A stretch of 59,647 bases of DNA, taken from contig JAAOZP010000005.1 of the NCBI GenBank assembly GCA_011605725.1, positions 1 to 59,647 of the forward strand, read 5' to 3'. Under the pieces are notes generated by a model, which did no database searches, was not told the origin of the DNA, and was given only the letters and a program-made list of their open reading frames with translations. The translations under genes and the position numbers were made by a program. This stretch comes from Nitrososphaerota archaeon (GTDB lineage: Archaea > Thermoproteota > EX4484-205 > JAAOZP01). This document shows positions 1-7,851 of this stretch, piece after piece. The first letter of the stretch is position 1. Every line of letters begins with the position of its first letter.

Positions 1-55
1 AACCTTATTAAGCGGGGTGCGCCTCAGTTTATGATGCTTTTTCAACATAAATTTT

Positions 56-69
56 TTAGCGCGCGCTAA
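56..69. repeat. GCGCGC palindrome copy (14-bp perfect)
   Basis: TTAGCGCGCGCTAA is a perfect 14-bp palindrome in sequence without a confident gene. It is one of the two longest copies of the dispersed AGCGCGYGCT motif in this window. Confidence 0.7.
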
Positions 70-153
70 TCATGATATTGGCATACGTAGTCGCCAAGTT
101 TACACGCTTGCCTTTCCCCCAGTGACCTTCGTTGTTGGAGGAAGCACATTGCC

Positions 154-163
154 TAGCGCGCTA
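154..163. repeat. GCGCGC palindrome copy (10-bp perfect)
   Basis: TAGCGCGCTA is a perfect 10-bp palindrome about 100 bp after the first copy. The same 10-mer recurs at 16773-16782. Confidence 0.65.
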
Positions 164-435
164 AGAGTAACGGGAAGAAAAGCTGGAGGCCCAGCCTTTA
201 GGCGTGGAGAGGGCGCCACGGGTCATAAGGTGCTTTTTGATACCGTTGCTATTTCTGGATATTCCGAAGATGGCTCCGGTACGCTAGTGCACTCATAGGG
301 CTCGAGGCTTCCAGGTCAGAGTAGCGGAGTAGCTCAGAAGCTTATAAAATGTTCTGAATCTCTCCAAATAGGTCTAACACACCGATTTCCTAATTTACCC
401 AAAAAGCGCTGATGGAAAGCTTAAATATAGAAAAA

Positions 436-525
436 ATGTCTATCAGGATAAGTAAAGAGTTAAAAGAAGAAATCGAAAAGCTAAATATAGACACACGCGC
501 GCCCTTAGGGAAGGAAGAGTTATAA
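436..525 (+). pseudogene. VapB-type antitoxin remnant
   Basis: A 29-codon frame (an in-frame ATG at 412 is an alternative start) encodes MSIRISKELKEEIEKLNID and then TRAPLGKEEL before TAA. The first 19 residues match the usual start of archaeal VapB/ribbon-helix-helix antitoxins (strand SIRI, helix KELKEEIEKL). The family normally continues for about 50 more residues, and the similarity I recognise stops after LNID. The next codons carry a GCGCGC hexamer at 497-502. No VapC partner follows; the next gene is an MNT protein. I read it as a truncated antitoxin. It could also be a chance ORF. Confidence 0.45.
497..502. repeat. GCGCGC hexamer inside VapB-like remnant
   Basis: The context is ACACGCGCGCCC, so only the hexamer core of the dispersed motif is present. 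It marks the point where VapB similarity ends. Confidence 0.4.
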
Positions 526-537
526 ATCTTCGTCGTG

Positions 538-1077
538 ATGGTTAATGATATTGGTGATAGCAAGGTCATGAAGAGCATTGAGGATATTGCAGAGCCCTAT
601 AGAGGTCTTGTTACAAGGCTACTTAAAGTACTTTTATCCATGTTCGGAGATAGATTAGTATCGTTTATTGTTTATGGGAGTGTTGCTAGAGGAGAGGCGA
701 AGCGAAGCAGCGACCTTGACTTATTGATGGTGGTTGAGGGCTTACCCGGATCCAGATTTGACAGAAATAAAATTTTCGATGCAATTGAGGACTCCTTGGC
801 TAAAGACCTGGAGGATCTGCATGCCTTGGGATACTATGCGGCGCTATCTCCCATTATAAAAACACCTGAGGAGGCTCAAAAAATTCTGCCTTTATACCTT
901 GACATGGTTGAGGACGCTGTTATAGTTTATGATAAGAATGAGTTTTTCGAATCAATACTCATAAAGCTTTCAAAGAAGCTGAAGGAGCTTGGCGCTGAAA
1001 GGGTGTGGATTGGTAATAAGTGGTATTGGAGGCTGAAAAAAGACTTGAAGCCAGGCGAGGAGATCATCATTGAATAA
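538..1077 (+). CDS. MNT-domain nucleotidyltransferase (HEPN/MNT antitoxin type)
   Basis: The protein is 179 aa from ATG 538 (a GTG at 535 is directly upstream). It has the minimal nucleotidyltransferase signature GSVARGEAKRSSDLDLL at about residues 47-63: the Gly-Ser loop plus the D-x-D metal pair. Known MNT proteins paired with HEPN proteins act as antitoxins that AMPylate the HEPN toxin. The 3' end overlaps the downstream HEPN gene by 8 nt, so the two are translationally coupled. The C-terminal ~50 residues are basic and helical. Family assignment is firm; the antitoxin role is inferred from the pairing. Confidence 0.85.
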   Translation: MVNDIGDSKVMKSIEDIAEPYRGLVTRLLKVLLSMFGDRLVSFIVYGSVARGEAKRSSDLDLLMVVEGLPGSRFDRNKIFDAIEDSLAKDLEDLHALGYYAALSPIIKTPEEAQKILPLYLDMVEDAVIVYDKNEFFESILIKLSKKLKELGAERVWIGNKWYWRLKKDLKPGEEIIIE

Positions 1078-1492
1078 TATTGAACTTGCTAGATCGAATA
1101 TCAAGCAGGCTGAAGAGAGGCTGAAGCATGCGAGGGAAGCCTTGGAGTCAGGCAACTACCCCTATGTGATAAGGCAGTGCCAAGAAGCTGTTGAACTAGC
1201 TCTGAAGGCAGCACTTAGACTAGTTGGAATAGAGCCGCCTAAATGGCACGATGTGGGACCAATACTGAGAAGAGAGAAAAACGTTTTTCCTAAATGGTTT
1301 CAAGATCATACGGATGAGTTGGCCTCCGTATCCAGGATTCTAAGAAGGGAACGAGAACCGGCGCTTTACGGTGATGAGGAAACAGGTATGCCTCCAGAAG
1401 AACTATATGCCAGGTCTGATGCTGAGAAAGCTTTGAAGGATTCAGAGGAAGTATTAACGTTAGTTCTTAAGCTCCTTTCTTCGAGCCTATGA
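1070..1492 (+). CDS. HEPN-domain protein
   Basis: This 140-aa all-helical protein starts at TTG 1070, inside the end of the MNT gene. It has the HEPN pattern of an N-terminal helix (ARSNIKQAEERLKHAREAL), a second helix (QCQEAVELALKAAL) and a C-terminal helix (DAEKALKDSEEVLTLVLKLL). RNase-type HEPN toxins carry R-x4-6-H near the last helix; here the equivalent stretch reads RSDAEKAL, and I see no matching His. It may therefore be a non-RNase HEPN protein or use other residues. With the MNT gene it forms a two-gene HEPN/MNT module. Confidence 0.8.
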   Translation: MNNIELARSNIKQAEERLKHAREALESGNYPYVIRQCQEAVELALKAALRLVGIEPPKWHDVGPILRREKNVFPKWFQDHTDELASVSRILRREREPALYGDEETGMPPEELYARSDAEKALKDSEEVLTLVLKLLSSSL

Positions 1493-1527
1493 AAACATTG
1501 AGGACATAGAAATGTCTAAATACTATT

Positions 1528-1537
1528 AGCGCGTGCG
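1528..1537. repeat. GCGCGTGCG motif copy
   Basis: TTAGCGCGTGCGA is an imperfect copy of the dispersed motif, lying between the HEPN/MNT pair and the next two-gene module. Confidence 0.5.
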
Positions 1538-1590
1538 ACGAAAATTGTTGAAAAATGCTTAATAAAAGCTTCTTGTTTTTAAATAGTATC

Positions 1591-1839
1591 ATGGAAAAGA
1601 CGATGGAAGAGATGGAGGAAGAGCTGAAAGGGAAAACTATATCCAGAGCTAGAGCCATGATGACGATATTCAAGCTTAGAGAAGAGTATGGGGAGCAGTA
1701 TCTTCAAAGGAAGCGTGGAAGGGTGAGGAGTGAGGAGGAGCTCCGTAGGCTTGCCGAAGCATGCAGGCTGAACTGGAAATTTATGGAGGAGGTGGGTATG
1801 ATACGACGCAGCAACGGGGAAATCCTAGTGAGGATATAG
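1591..1839 (+). CDS. Small basic/acidic helical protein, putative antitoxin or regulator
   Basis: The protein is 82 aa from ATG 1591. The frame is open back to ATG 1555, but TATA-like TTAATAAAAG at about 1559-1567 lies 25-30 nt before 1591, which favours the later, near-leaderless start. The N-terminus is acidic (MEKTMEEMEEELKG); the middle is basic (LQRKRGRVRSEEELRRLAEACRLNW), followed by FMEEVGMIRRSNGEILVRI, which resembles the last helix and wing of a winged helix. It overlaps the next gene by 79 nt in another frame. It may be the DNA-binding partner of the downstream nucleotidyltransferase, as in AbiE-type pairs. I do not recognise the exact family. Confidence 0.55.
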   Translation: MEKTMEEMEEELKGKTISRARAMMTIFKLREEYGEQYLQRKRGRVRSEEELRRLAEACRLNWKFMEEVGMIRRSNGEILVRI

Positions 1840-2432
1840 TTTCAGAGTTCAGGAAGGAGTTTGCTTCGTTTATCGATAAACTATCACCCATTAGAGATAG
1901 TACTACAAGGTTCCTCATGTTAACAGCCTTCATCAACACTTTTATGGAGGAGCGTGGCTTGGGGAGAATAACGATTTCCAGGGGCTTTGCCGCAGAATTC
2001 TACAGTGGTGGTGGATACAGGACTTTAGACGTCGACGTTATAGTTGAGGGAAAGCCGAATGCCGCGGATTTATTAAAGAAGTTTTTAAAATCAGTTGGAT
2101 ATACAGAGTCCGGAAGAGTTTATGTATCAACGCTTTCGAGTCTAGTTGATAAAGCGCTTGACATAGTTGGAACGATCTACGATAAGCCTAAGCCCCCGAT
2201 GAGGATAAGGGTAAACGATTATCGGGTTTACATGGTTCCGCCAGAAGAAGCCATAATATATGCTTTAGCAGCGGCCAAGTTTTGGTCTTCAGTTTCGGAT
2301 TTCGAAAGAGCCGTCTTAATTTACGCTGCGCAGAAGGAAAGCATCGATATTTCTTACCTTGAAGCCCGAGCTGTTGAGGAAAATGTGAAGGATTACTTGA
2401 GTAAAATCATGGAATTATCGAAAAACATTTAG
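1761..2432 (+). CDS. AbiEii-like nucleotidyltransferase
   Basis: The protein is up to 223 aa. The core reads ISRGFAAEFYSGGGYRTLDVDVIVEG: a Gly-rich strand-turn followed by D-x-D, as in AbiEii/DUF6036-type nucleotidyltransferases. VPPEEAIIYALAAAKFWSSVSDFERA matches the helical second half of these proteins. The only good start, ATG 1761, lies 79 nt inside the preceding gene; the next Met (1917) would remove the first helix. The first ~25 residues are low complexity, so the true start may lie between these two points or be a rare codon. It probably forms a toxin-antitoxin-like pair with the preceding gene. Confidence 0.65.
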   Translation: MQAELEIYGGGGYDTTQQRGNPSEDIVSEFRKEFASFIDKLSPIRDSTTRFLMLTAFINTFMEERGLGRITISRGFAAEFYSGGGYRTLDVDVIVEGKPNAADLLKKFLKSVGYTESGRVYVSTLSSLVDKALDIVGTIYDKPKPPMRIRVNDYRVYMVPPEEAIIYALAAAKFWSSVSDFERAVLIYAAQKESIDISYLEARAVEENVKDYLSKIMELSKNI

Positions 2433-2634
2433 CTTAAATGTAAACTTTGATATCCTTTTAAAGTTTTTTCAGAGCGAGGGGTCCTGATTTGTCGAATTAT
2501 TCTTAAAGGTTGAAGGATATATTGAGTAAAATGAACCTGGCTTTATCCTTCATCCCCTTATGCTAGAGGAAAAATGAGAAATCGTTAAGAATATTTTTAA
2601 AACTTAATAATATCCTCATCTGGCTGCTAATGTA

Positions 2635-3654
2635 ATGGGATCTGAAGGTGTATTCGAAACTATAGTCTGCCCTGCTACTAACGCTAATCCGAGAAATTCC
2701 GAGGCGGACATCATTGAATTGAACGATGGGAGGCTGCTCCTGGCCTACACGGAGTTCTACCATTTCAGTCCTCACGACATGGCTCCAGCTAGAATCTCTG
2801 GAAAAATATCCAGTGATCGAGGGAGGAGTTGGGGCAAACCCTTCACGATTCAAGAGAACATCGGTAAGGAGAATGTGATGGATGCCGACCTGTTGAGGCT
2901 TAGAACGGGTGAGATAGCCCTATTCTTCTGCGTTAAGAATTCTGAAGCTGATTGCCATCCGTATGTGAATAAATCCCAGGACGAGGCGAAAACTTGGGGA
3001 GAGCCTATTCCAATCGCTAAATTCTATCAGGGCTATTTCACGCTGAACAACGATAGGGCGATTCAATTATCAAATGGGAGGATTTTGCTACCGGCAGCGT
3101 ACACTCCAAACATTTGGGCATTTCCGATTTCAAGCTTAACATCACTATGCTTCTATTCCGATGACGATGGGAGAACCTGGTTTAAATCCAGGGAGGAGGT
3201 TTCGTTGCCTAACTCTGAAAGCGATGAGCCGGGTGTGGTAGAGCTGAGGGATGGTAGGGTTTTAATGTGGATCCGGACGAACCTAGGTCGTATCTACAGG
3301 TCCTTATCAAAGGATTTCGGGGAAACATGGAGCGAACCAGAACCGATAGGCCTCATATCCCCGTCCTCTCCGCAGACGATAAAGAGGATTCCGAAAACCG
3401 AAGACCTCCTCATCCTCTGGAACAACACGCGAGGACCTAGAAGGGTGCCCTTAACCGCTGCTGTATCGAGGGATGATGGGGAAACTTGGGAGAACCTCAA
3501 GGACGTGGAGTCGGATTCGGCATATCAATACGCGTATCCAAGTATCACCTTTGTCGGCGAAGAAGCTCTGATTACTTATTACCTTTACGATGAGAGGACT
3601 GGTTACATCTCACTCAAGTTGAAAATCCTTCCGATAGACTGGTTCTATGAATAA
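2635..3654 (+). CDS. BNR-repeat sialidase/neuraminidase-like protein
   Basis: This 339-aa protein has five Asp-box repeats (S-x-D-x-G-x-T/S-W-type): SSDRGRSWGKP, SQDEAKTWGEP, SDDDGRTWFKS, SKDFGETWSEP and SRDDGETWENL. They define a six-bladed sialidase-type propeller of usual domain length. Such proteins cleave or bind terminal sialic acid or related sugars. There is no signal peptide, so it is predicted to be cytosolic. The start is ATG 2635, with A/T-rich TATA-like DNA (TTTTTAAAACTTAATAA) about 30 nt upstream. Its neighbour on the other strand is a CBM9-like protein, consistent with glycan use. The exact substrate is not deducible. Confidence 0.8.
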   Translation: MGSEGVFETIVCPATNANPRNSEADIIELNDGRLLLAYTEFYHFSPHDMAPARISGKISSDRGRSWGKPFTIQENIGKENVMDADLLRLRTGEIALFFCVKNSEADCHPYVNKSQDEAKTWGEPIPIAKFYQGYFTLNNDRAIQLSNGRILLPAAYTPNIWAFPISSLTSLCFYSDDDGRTWFKSREEVSLPNSESDEPGVVELRDGRVLMWIRTNLGRIYRSLSKDFGETWSEPEPIGLISPSSPQTIKRIPKTEDLLILWNNTRGPRRVPLTAAVSRDDGETWENLKDVESDSAYQYAYPSITFVGEEALITYYLYDERTGYISLKLKILPIDWFYE

Positions 3655-3728
3655 TATGCAAATGTGGCTAGTCACTCCTCCGTTTCTACGACGAGGCTTA
3701 GCAAGATGCAATAGTGACCTCCTCCCTC

Positions 3729-3738
3729 AGCGCGCACT
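3729..3738. repeat. AGCGCGCACT motif copy
   Basis: This copy sits in the 110-bp gap between the convergent sialidase-like and CBM9-like genes. The same decamer recurs at 11761 and 44678. Confidence 0.6.
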
Positions 3739-3764
3739 ATACTCCGCTGACGAAGCTAAAGTCC

Positions 3765-4610
3765 CTATTTTTCTCCAGGCTTCTTGAGTTCAGTTACCTT
3801 TCGGGTTGAAAAGTGGATGAACGGGAAGCATTCCGGTATATGCGAGTCCATCGCGTAATGCGGATTCCAAGCCCAGCCGCCTGAATCCTCTGCTGGAGGA
3901 GCTTCCTTATACTGGTTGAATCGGAAGCAGTTGATGCGCCAAACGTCCCCGTTTTTCGGCGGGAGGGAGCGATTATCCGGCATAGCCAATACTTTCATAC
4001 CTTCCCATGGAAGGGCTATTTCAACGGTCCACCCTCGATCCCTGTCTCGATTATCGTTGAGCGTGCCGTCAACGTGAACAGCGCTCTTGAGACCGGGAAA
4101 ATCCCAGTTCCAAAAGCCTATCCTAGGTCCGCGAGGATGGTTTTTGAAACCAACTCCATAGAACGGCTGTACTCCAGGAGCATCTCTCCGGAGCTCAGGC
4201 AATTTGCTATAGCCGGATTTCTCATATGCTTCCTCCCATATGAAGAGAACCTCATAGATGGTTCCGAAGGCGTTTATCTCGAATTCGTAGTAAGCGTCCC
4301 TGCCCGCGATGAACAGCTCCACATCATTATCGTTGTAGATCGGTGAGTCGCGCTTAGTCAGCGTAGCGGTTACGAATGGCTCCTCCACCCAGAAGCCTAC
4401 GTACAAATTCTTATCATCCCATAGGATGATGGAATACGTATCGTAAATCGGAATTCGTCCGTTTAACAGGTCTACGAAACGAGAGGAACGGGGAGCGATT
4501 TTCCAGCATTCCTCATCCAAGCGCCCGTCGATAGTAATGCGTTCATCTACGTAGTAGGCAGTATAATGAGGTATTTTTTCTTGTGGGCATGGGAATACTG
4601 AACTCCTCAA
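3765..4610 (-). CDS. CBM9-like carbohydrate-binding/DOMON-type protein
   Basis: This 281-aa protein begins its domain with ITIDGRLDEECWKIAPRSSRF, the family-9 carbohydrate-binding-like start (I-D-G-x-L-D-E-x-W). DDKNLYVGFWVEEP, IYNDNDVELFI and EIALPWEGM follow in the usual order. Such domains bind sugars and often accompany glycosidases. No signal peptide is visible. The start is TTG 4610: a TATA box at 4636-4645 predicts transcription from about 4612, so an out-of-frame ATG at 4623 would lie outside the transcript. It is convergent with the sialidase-like gene. Confidence 0.75.
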   Translation of the reverse strand: MRSSVFPCPQEKIPHYTAYYVDERITIDGRLDEECWKIAPRSSRFVDLLNGRIPIYDTYSIILWDDKNLYVGFWVEEPFVTATLTKRDSPIYNDNDVELFIAGRDAYYEFEINAFGTIYEVLFIWEEAYEKSGYSKLPELRRDAPGVQPFYGVGFKNHPRGPRIGFWNWDFPGLKSAVHVDGTLNDNRDRDRGWTVEIALPWEGMKVLAMPDNRSLPPKNGDVWRINCFRFNQYKEAPPAEDSGGWAWNPHYAMDSHIPECFPFIHFSTRKVTELKKPGEK

Positions 4611-4635
4611 TGCGTTTGCCCATTACGTAGTCAGT

Positions 4636-4645
4636 TATATATAAA
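4636..4645 (-). promoter_or_regulatory. TATA box of the CBM9-like gene
   Basis: On the minus strand this reads TTTATATATA, close to the archaeal TATA consensus. The spacing to TTG 4610 is about 26 nt, which implies a leaderless mRNA and settles the unusual TTG start. Confidence 0.65.
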
Positions 4646-4719
4646 TGTTAAATTTCCAGTTATTTGCCTTTTTGGAAGCGTTTCTTTCCTTAACGAACAA
4701 GCTATTAGAAGATGCCGAT

Positions 4720-5520
4720 CTAGCGTTGCGTATGCTTCAAAGATTTAACAGCAATCATGAAGAAAGCCACAGAAGTCAATATGAGGATTATGAAGTCGAC
4801 TGCTAGTCTTTGAGGATCAATGGGGCCGTATGCAGCCTGCCGCAGAGCATCAACTGAATACGTTAGTGGCAACAGGTAGGCGAGGAAGATAAGGGATGGC
4901 ATGAAGACGAACGTTTCTTCAAGAGGGATAAAGACTCCAGATAGGAATATCATTATGAAACGTATGAAGTTAAGGGGCATCATTGCATCGGAAACATCAT
5001 TAGCTCGGACCGAGACTAACAAACCTATGGATGAAAAATTGATAGCTGAGATTAGAATGGCCAATAGAAAAAGTGTTGGCGTTAATGATAATCCGGGAGA
5101 AAAGCCTCCCCATTCCCACAGTGGGCCTATCATGATGAGAATCGGGGTAATCGTTATTCCTGAAATAGTTCCAAAGATGACTCCGGAAGCCATTTTTCCT
5201 AGGAGTAGATCCTCCGGAGATAATGGCGCTGATATAAGTCGTTCAAATGTTTTCGATCTTCTTTCCATCGGCAGGACGACGGCCTCAAGGGTTGAAGCAC
5301 CGAAGAAGGTTGAGATGGCCACTACGCCTGTTAAGCGGTATGCTTCTGTGACGCATGGCCTGCCAAGGGTGAACGCGAAGTAAAGAACTAATGGTAGCAT
5401 GATTCCGAAGAATATCGATGGTGGTTTAAAGTAATATATCTTAATATCGTTTTCAGCTATTACGGCTGCTTTTTTAAGTCCCTCCCATATACCTCGCAAA
5501 CCTATTCTAGTGCTTCTCAT
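4720..5520 (-). CDS. ABC-2 type transporter permease
   Basis: The 266-aa membrane protein has about six hydrophobic segments in ABC-2 order: residues ~35-55 (SIFFGIMLPLVLYFAFTLG), ~62-80, ~110-130, ~145-170, ~185-200 and ~240-258. The ABC-2 motif LISAPLSPEDLLLGKMASG follows the second segment. It is the exporter partner of the ATPase upstream, overlapping it by 14 nt. It is the last gene of a four-gene operon headed by an ArsA-type ATPase, so metalloid or thiol-conjugate efflux is possible, but the substrate is not shown by sequence. Confidence 0.85.
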   Translation of the reverse strand: MRSTRIGLRGIWEGLKKAAVIAENDIKIYYFKPPSIFFGIMLPLVLYFAFTLGRPCVTEAYRLTGVVAISTFFGASTLEAVVLPMERRSKTFERLISAPLSPEDLLLGKMASGVIFGTISGITITPILIMIGPLWEWGGFSPGLSLTPTLFLLAILISAINFSSIGLLVSVRANDVSDAMMPLNFIRFIMIFLSGVFIPLEETFVFMPSLIFLAYLLPLTYSVDALRQAAYGPIDPQRLAVDFIILILTSVAFFMIAVKSLKHTQR

Positions 5521-6481
5521 ATCTTAATTGCTCCATCCTCTCGGCCATTAATGGGTCTATGCCGGTGTGCTTGATGAAGACTTCTTCGAGCGTAGGTCTC
5601 AAAGTACTTATTGAGATTATCTTTAAACCTTTATTATTTGCAAAATCTATGACAAAAGGTAAGATGGAGGACGAATCGCTGGAGTATAGTCTGAACTTCC
5701 TATCATTGAGCTTAATGATTTTGCTACAGTGTTCTTTGAGCTCTTCACTATTGCTTGGAGGTAAACCGAATTCCACTTCAATCACCTCGTTTTCTTGAAT
5801 GGATTTTTTCAAGTTCTCTGAAGTATCGACGACGCATATCTTCCCCTTGTTTAGTATCGCCAACCTATTGCATAACTGGTCTGCCTCGTCAATAAAATGT
5901 GTTGTGAGAAAAATCGTTAAGCCCTCTTTGTTAAGCCTTCTAAGAGCCTCTCGAATAAGCCTCGAACTCTGAACATCTAGCCCGCTAGTTGGTTCATCTA
6001 GAAACAGAACGCGTGGTTCGTGGATCAAAGCTGCCGCAATAGTCAATCGTCTTTTCATACCCTTTGAAAATTGTCTAACCGGGTCGTTAATCCTTTCCTT
6101 CAGCCCAAAAGCCTCAAGAAGCTTTAAGGCTCTTTCCTCCCTTTCCCTTTTAGGGACTCCGTACAGTTTAGAAATGAACATTAAATTCTCCCATGCCGTT
6201 AGCTCAGAATAGATGTTTGAGGTCTCCGGTACAAGCCCGAATTGTTTCTTTGCCATAGTGGGTTCGCGAAGGATATCATACCCCAAAACTGATGCTCTGC
6301 CAGAAGTGGGGGTCGTGAGGCCGGTAAGGATGCGTATGAGTGTGGTCTTTCCAGCACCGTTTGGACCTAAGAGGCCGAAAAATTCTCCCTCGCTGATATT
6401 AAGGTTGATGTGATCGAGCGCTAAAACATCGGCGTAGCGCTTCGATACATCTATGACTTGAATGGCATCTCTAAGCTTCAT
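5507..6481 (-). CDS. ABC transporter ATP-binding protein (ABC-2/CcmA type)
   Basis: This 324-aa ATPase has Walker A GPNGAGKTT (residues ~38-46), a Q-loop region FGLVPETSNIYSELTAWENL, signature FSKGMKRRL and Walker B RVLFLDEPTSGLD, then the H-loop TTHFIDEAD. A C-terminal ~100-aa extension with LRPTLEEVFIKHTG is typical of ATPases that drive ABC-2 exporters. It overlaps the upstream gene by 4 nt and the permease by 14 nt, so the genes are translationally coupled. It powers export through the 4720-5520 permease. Confidence 0.92.
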   Translation of the reverse strand: MKLRDAIQVIDVSKRYADVLALDHINLNISEGEFFGLLGPNGAGKTTLIRILTGLTTPTSGRASVLGYDILREPTMAKKQFGLVPETSNIYSELTAWENLMFISKLYGVPKREREERALKLLEAFGLKERINDPVRQFSKGMKRRLTIAAALIHEPRVLFLDEPTSGLDVQSSRLIREALRRLNKEGLTIFLTTHFIDEADQLCNRLAILNKGKICVVDTSENLKKSIQENEVIEVEFGLPPSNSEELKEHCSKIIKLNDRKFRLYSSDSSSILPFVIDFANNKGLKIISISTLRPTLEEVFIKHTGIDPLMAERMEQLRYEKH

Positions 6482-6858
6482 GAGCTTTCCTTTAACGCTT
6501 CGTTGATTTTGACGTATAGAGCTTCCTTGCTCGGTACGCTTGCCGCGAAGGCGATTTTTCCGTTAATCGCTATCATCGGAATAATGCTTCTAAATACTTG
6601 AGCTCCTAAACCCATGGATACGATTCTCCCTTTACCGCTGTTTTCAAGGATCTGGTTTAGTCTTAGGAAAGCCTTATCGATCTCAGTTCCGTATTCCATT
6701 ATATTCACTTCAACCTTATCCTTAAAATCCCTTAAGACATCGCTGGCTAACTTAAACAGTGGCGCATTTTCCGCATCTCGTTGTCCACATCCACAAATCC
6801 CGGTCGGAAAAATATCCAATACTACCTTCTTGGTCTTTTCTCCCTCCATACGCCTCAA
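6478..6858 (-). CDS. Small thioredoxin-fold-like CxC protein (ArsD-like metallochaperone candidate)
   Basis: The protein is 126 aa. A first strand (KKVVLDIFPTG) leads to an ICGCGQ motif with C22-x-C24, then helix-strand, and a late strand-turn IAINGKIAFAASVPSKEAL of the kind that follows the cis-Pro strand in thioredoxin-fold proteins. The active site is C-G-C rather than C-x-x-C, so metal or thiol binding is more likely than classical disulfide exchange. It lies directly between an ArsA-type ATPase (4-nt overlap) and an ABC exporter (4-nt overlap), the place where ArsD chaperones sit in ars operons. ArsD homology is only suggested. Confidence 0.55.
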   Translation of the reverse strand: MRRMEGEKTKKVVLDIFPTGICGCGQRDAENAPLFKLASDVLRDFKDKVEVNIMEYGTEIDKAFLRLNQILENSGKGRIVSMGLGAQVFRSIIPMIAINGKIAFAASVPSKEALYVKINEALKESS

Positions 6859-7781
6859 CCCCCCATTATTACCTCAGCGATTCTTTTAACTCTTTCTATT
6901 CCGACAACTTCCGTTTCTATAAGGGGGACCTCTATAATCTCCATATTTGGAAACTCATTCCTAACAAGTGCGATATATTTCTCCTGTAGTTTTCTTCTTT
7001 CTCTGAAGAAATAATTCGTACAAACTTCTTTCGGAAGCACTTCATTTAATATTAAACCCTTGATGGGTATGCCGTATGGCGCAAGGGATTCTTGAATCCT
7101 CTTAGCCTCGTACACCGGGAGCATCTCAGGATGCAGTACTAACAGGTAGCTGGTTTCTTCTGAACACAGCTTTTCTATGGCCTTAATGTTGTCTCCAGCC
7201 ATTTTCTCGAGGAGCTCTATTTCCGCGGTTTTTCCCGTTAGGTCTGCAACTTCCCTCTTCACCATTATGCTTTTCTTGAGACGGTCGAGTTGCTTCCAAG
7301 GATAGCCGATCATGTCTAGGTTATGGCCACCAGGGGCAGTATCGAAAACAATGGTATCATACTCGTTTGAATTCATGTATTGCACGAAGACATTATAGGA
7401 TGCTGTTTCACAGGGTAATACGGGGTTTTTCTCCCAATACTCTTTCAGCCATAGGATTTCTGCCTCATCGCCCCTTAAGGAACCGATTTTTTTAATTACT
7501 TCGAGTTGATGTTTGCGGATGCTTTCTTTCGCGTCTATATTAATCGCCTCAAAATTATCAAACCCATTAACCTTCGTTTCCTCGCTTCCTATCTCTTGAG
7601 AGAGAATATCGTTCTGGCTTTTCTGCAAATCCGTTGAAGCCAGAAGAACTCTATAGCCTTCTTCAGCTAGTCCTAAAGCTATCGCAGCTGCAAGGGTACT
7701 TTTACCAACCCCGCCCTTCCCACCTAGAAATATAAACCGTGTAGACCCGTTTTTAGGCGGAATCAATAGGTCTTTAAACAT
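6855..7781 (-). CDS. ArsA/GET3-family ATPase
   Basis: This 308-aa single-domain ATPase has the deviant Walker A GGKGGVGKST (residues 20-29). Switch I is STDLQKSQNDIL (STDPAHSLSD in typical ArsA), and switch II is DTAPGGHNLDMI. The C-terminal LNEVLPKE...FRERRKLQEKY is typical of the family. The GET3 C-x-x-C zinc motif is not present: only one Cys, in EVCTNYF. It heads the operon with a CxC protein and an ABC-2 exporter. A TATA-like GTAAATAAAG at about 7806-7818 gives it its own promoter. It could drive metalloid transfer or tail-anchored protein handling; the context favours the former. Confidence 0.8.
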   Translation of the reverse strand: MFKDLLIPPKNGSTRFIFLGGKGGVGKSTLAAAIALGLAEEGYRVLLASTDLQKSQNDILSQEIGSEETKVNGFDNFEAINIDAKESIRKHQLEVIKKIGSLRGDEAEILWLKEYWEKNPVLPCETASYNVFVQYMNSNEYDTIVFDTAPGGHNLDMIGYPWKQLDRLKKSIMVKREVADLTGKTAEIELLEKMAGDNIKAIEKLCSEETSYLLVLHPEMLPVYEAKRIQESLAPYGIPIKGLILNEVLPKEVCTNYFFRERRKLQEKYIALVRNEFPNMEIIEVPLIETEVVGIERVKRIAEVIMGG

Positions 7782-7851
7782 TCTACTTCCTTTTTAGTGT
7801 GTATGTGCTTTATTTACTTTTTCCCAATTCTTACCATAATTTTCCTATGAC

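Larger units (their letters stand above)
35..298 (+). other. Open frame, possible gene remnant
   Basis: This frame is open from the stop at 32-34 to a TAG at 296-298. Its second half, read from a GTG at 122, has a protein-like Gly/Ala/Arg-rich composition (begins TFVVGGSTLPSALRVTG, ends GTLVHS). I recognise no family, and there is no clear promoter or ribosome binding site. Two GCGCGC palindromes (56-69 and 154-163) lie inside it. It may be the decayed end of a gene or chance; confidence is low. Otherwise 1-435 holds only these palindromes and a TATA-like stretch near 340-350. Confidence 0.2.

Noticed and set aside
310..345. tRNA-like sequence GGAGTAGCTCAG
   Set aside because: There is no T-loop, acceptor pairing or anticodon arm around it.
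4074..4346. Plus-strand open frame opposite the CBM9-like gene
   Set aside because: It is a shadow frame; the minus strand has clear domain motifs and a promoter.
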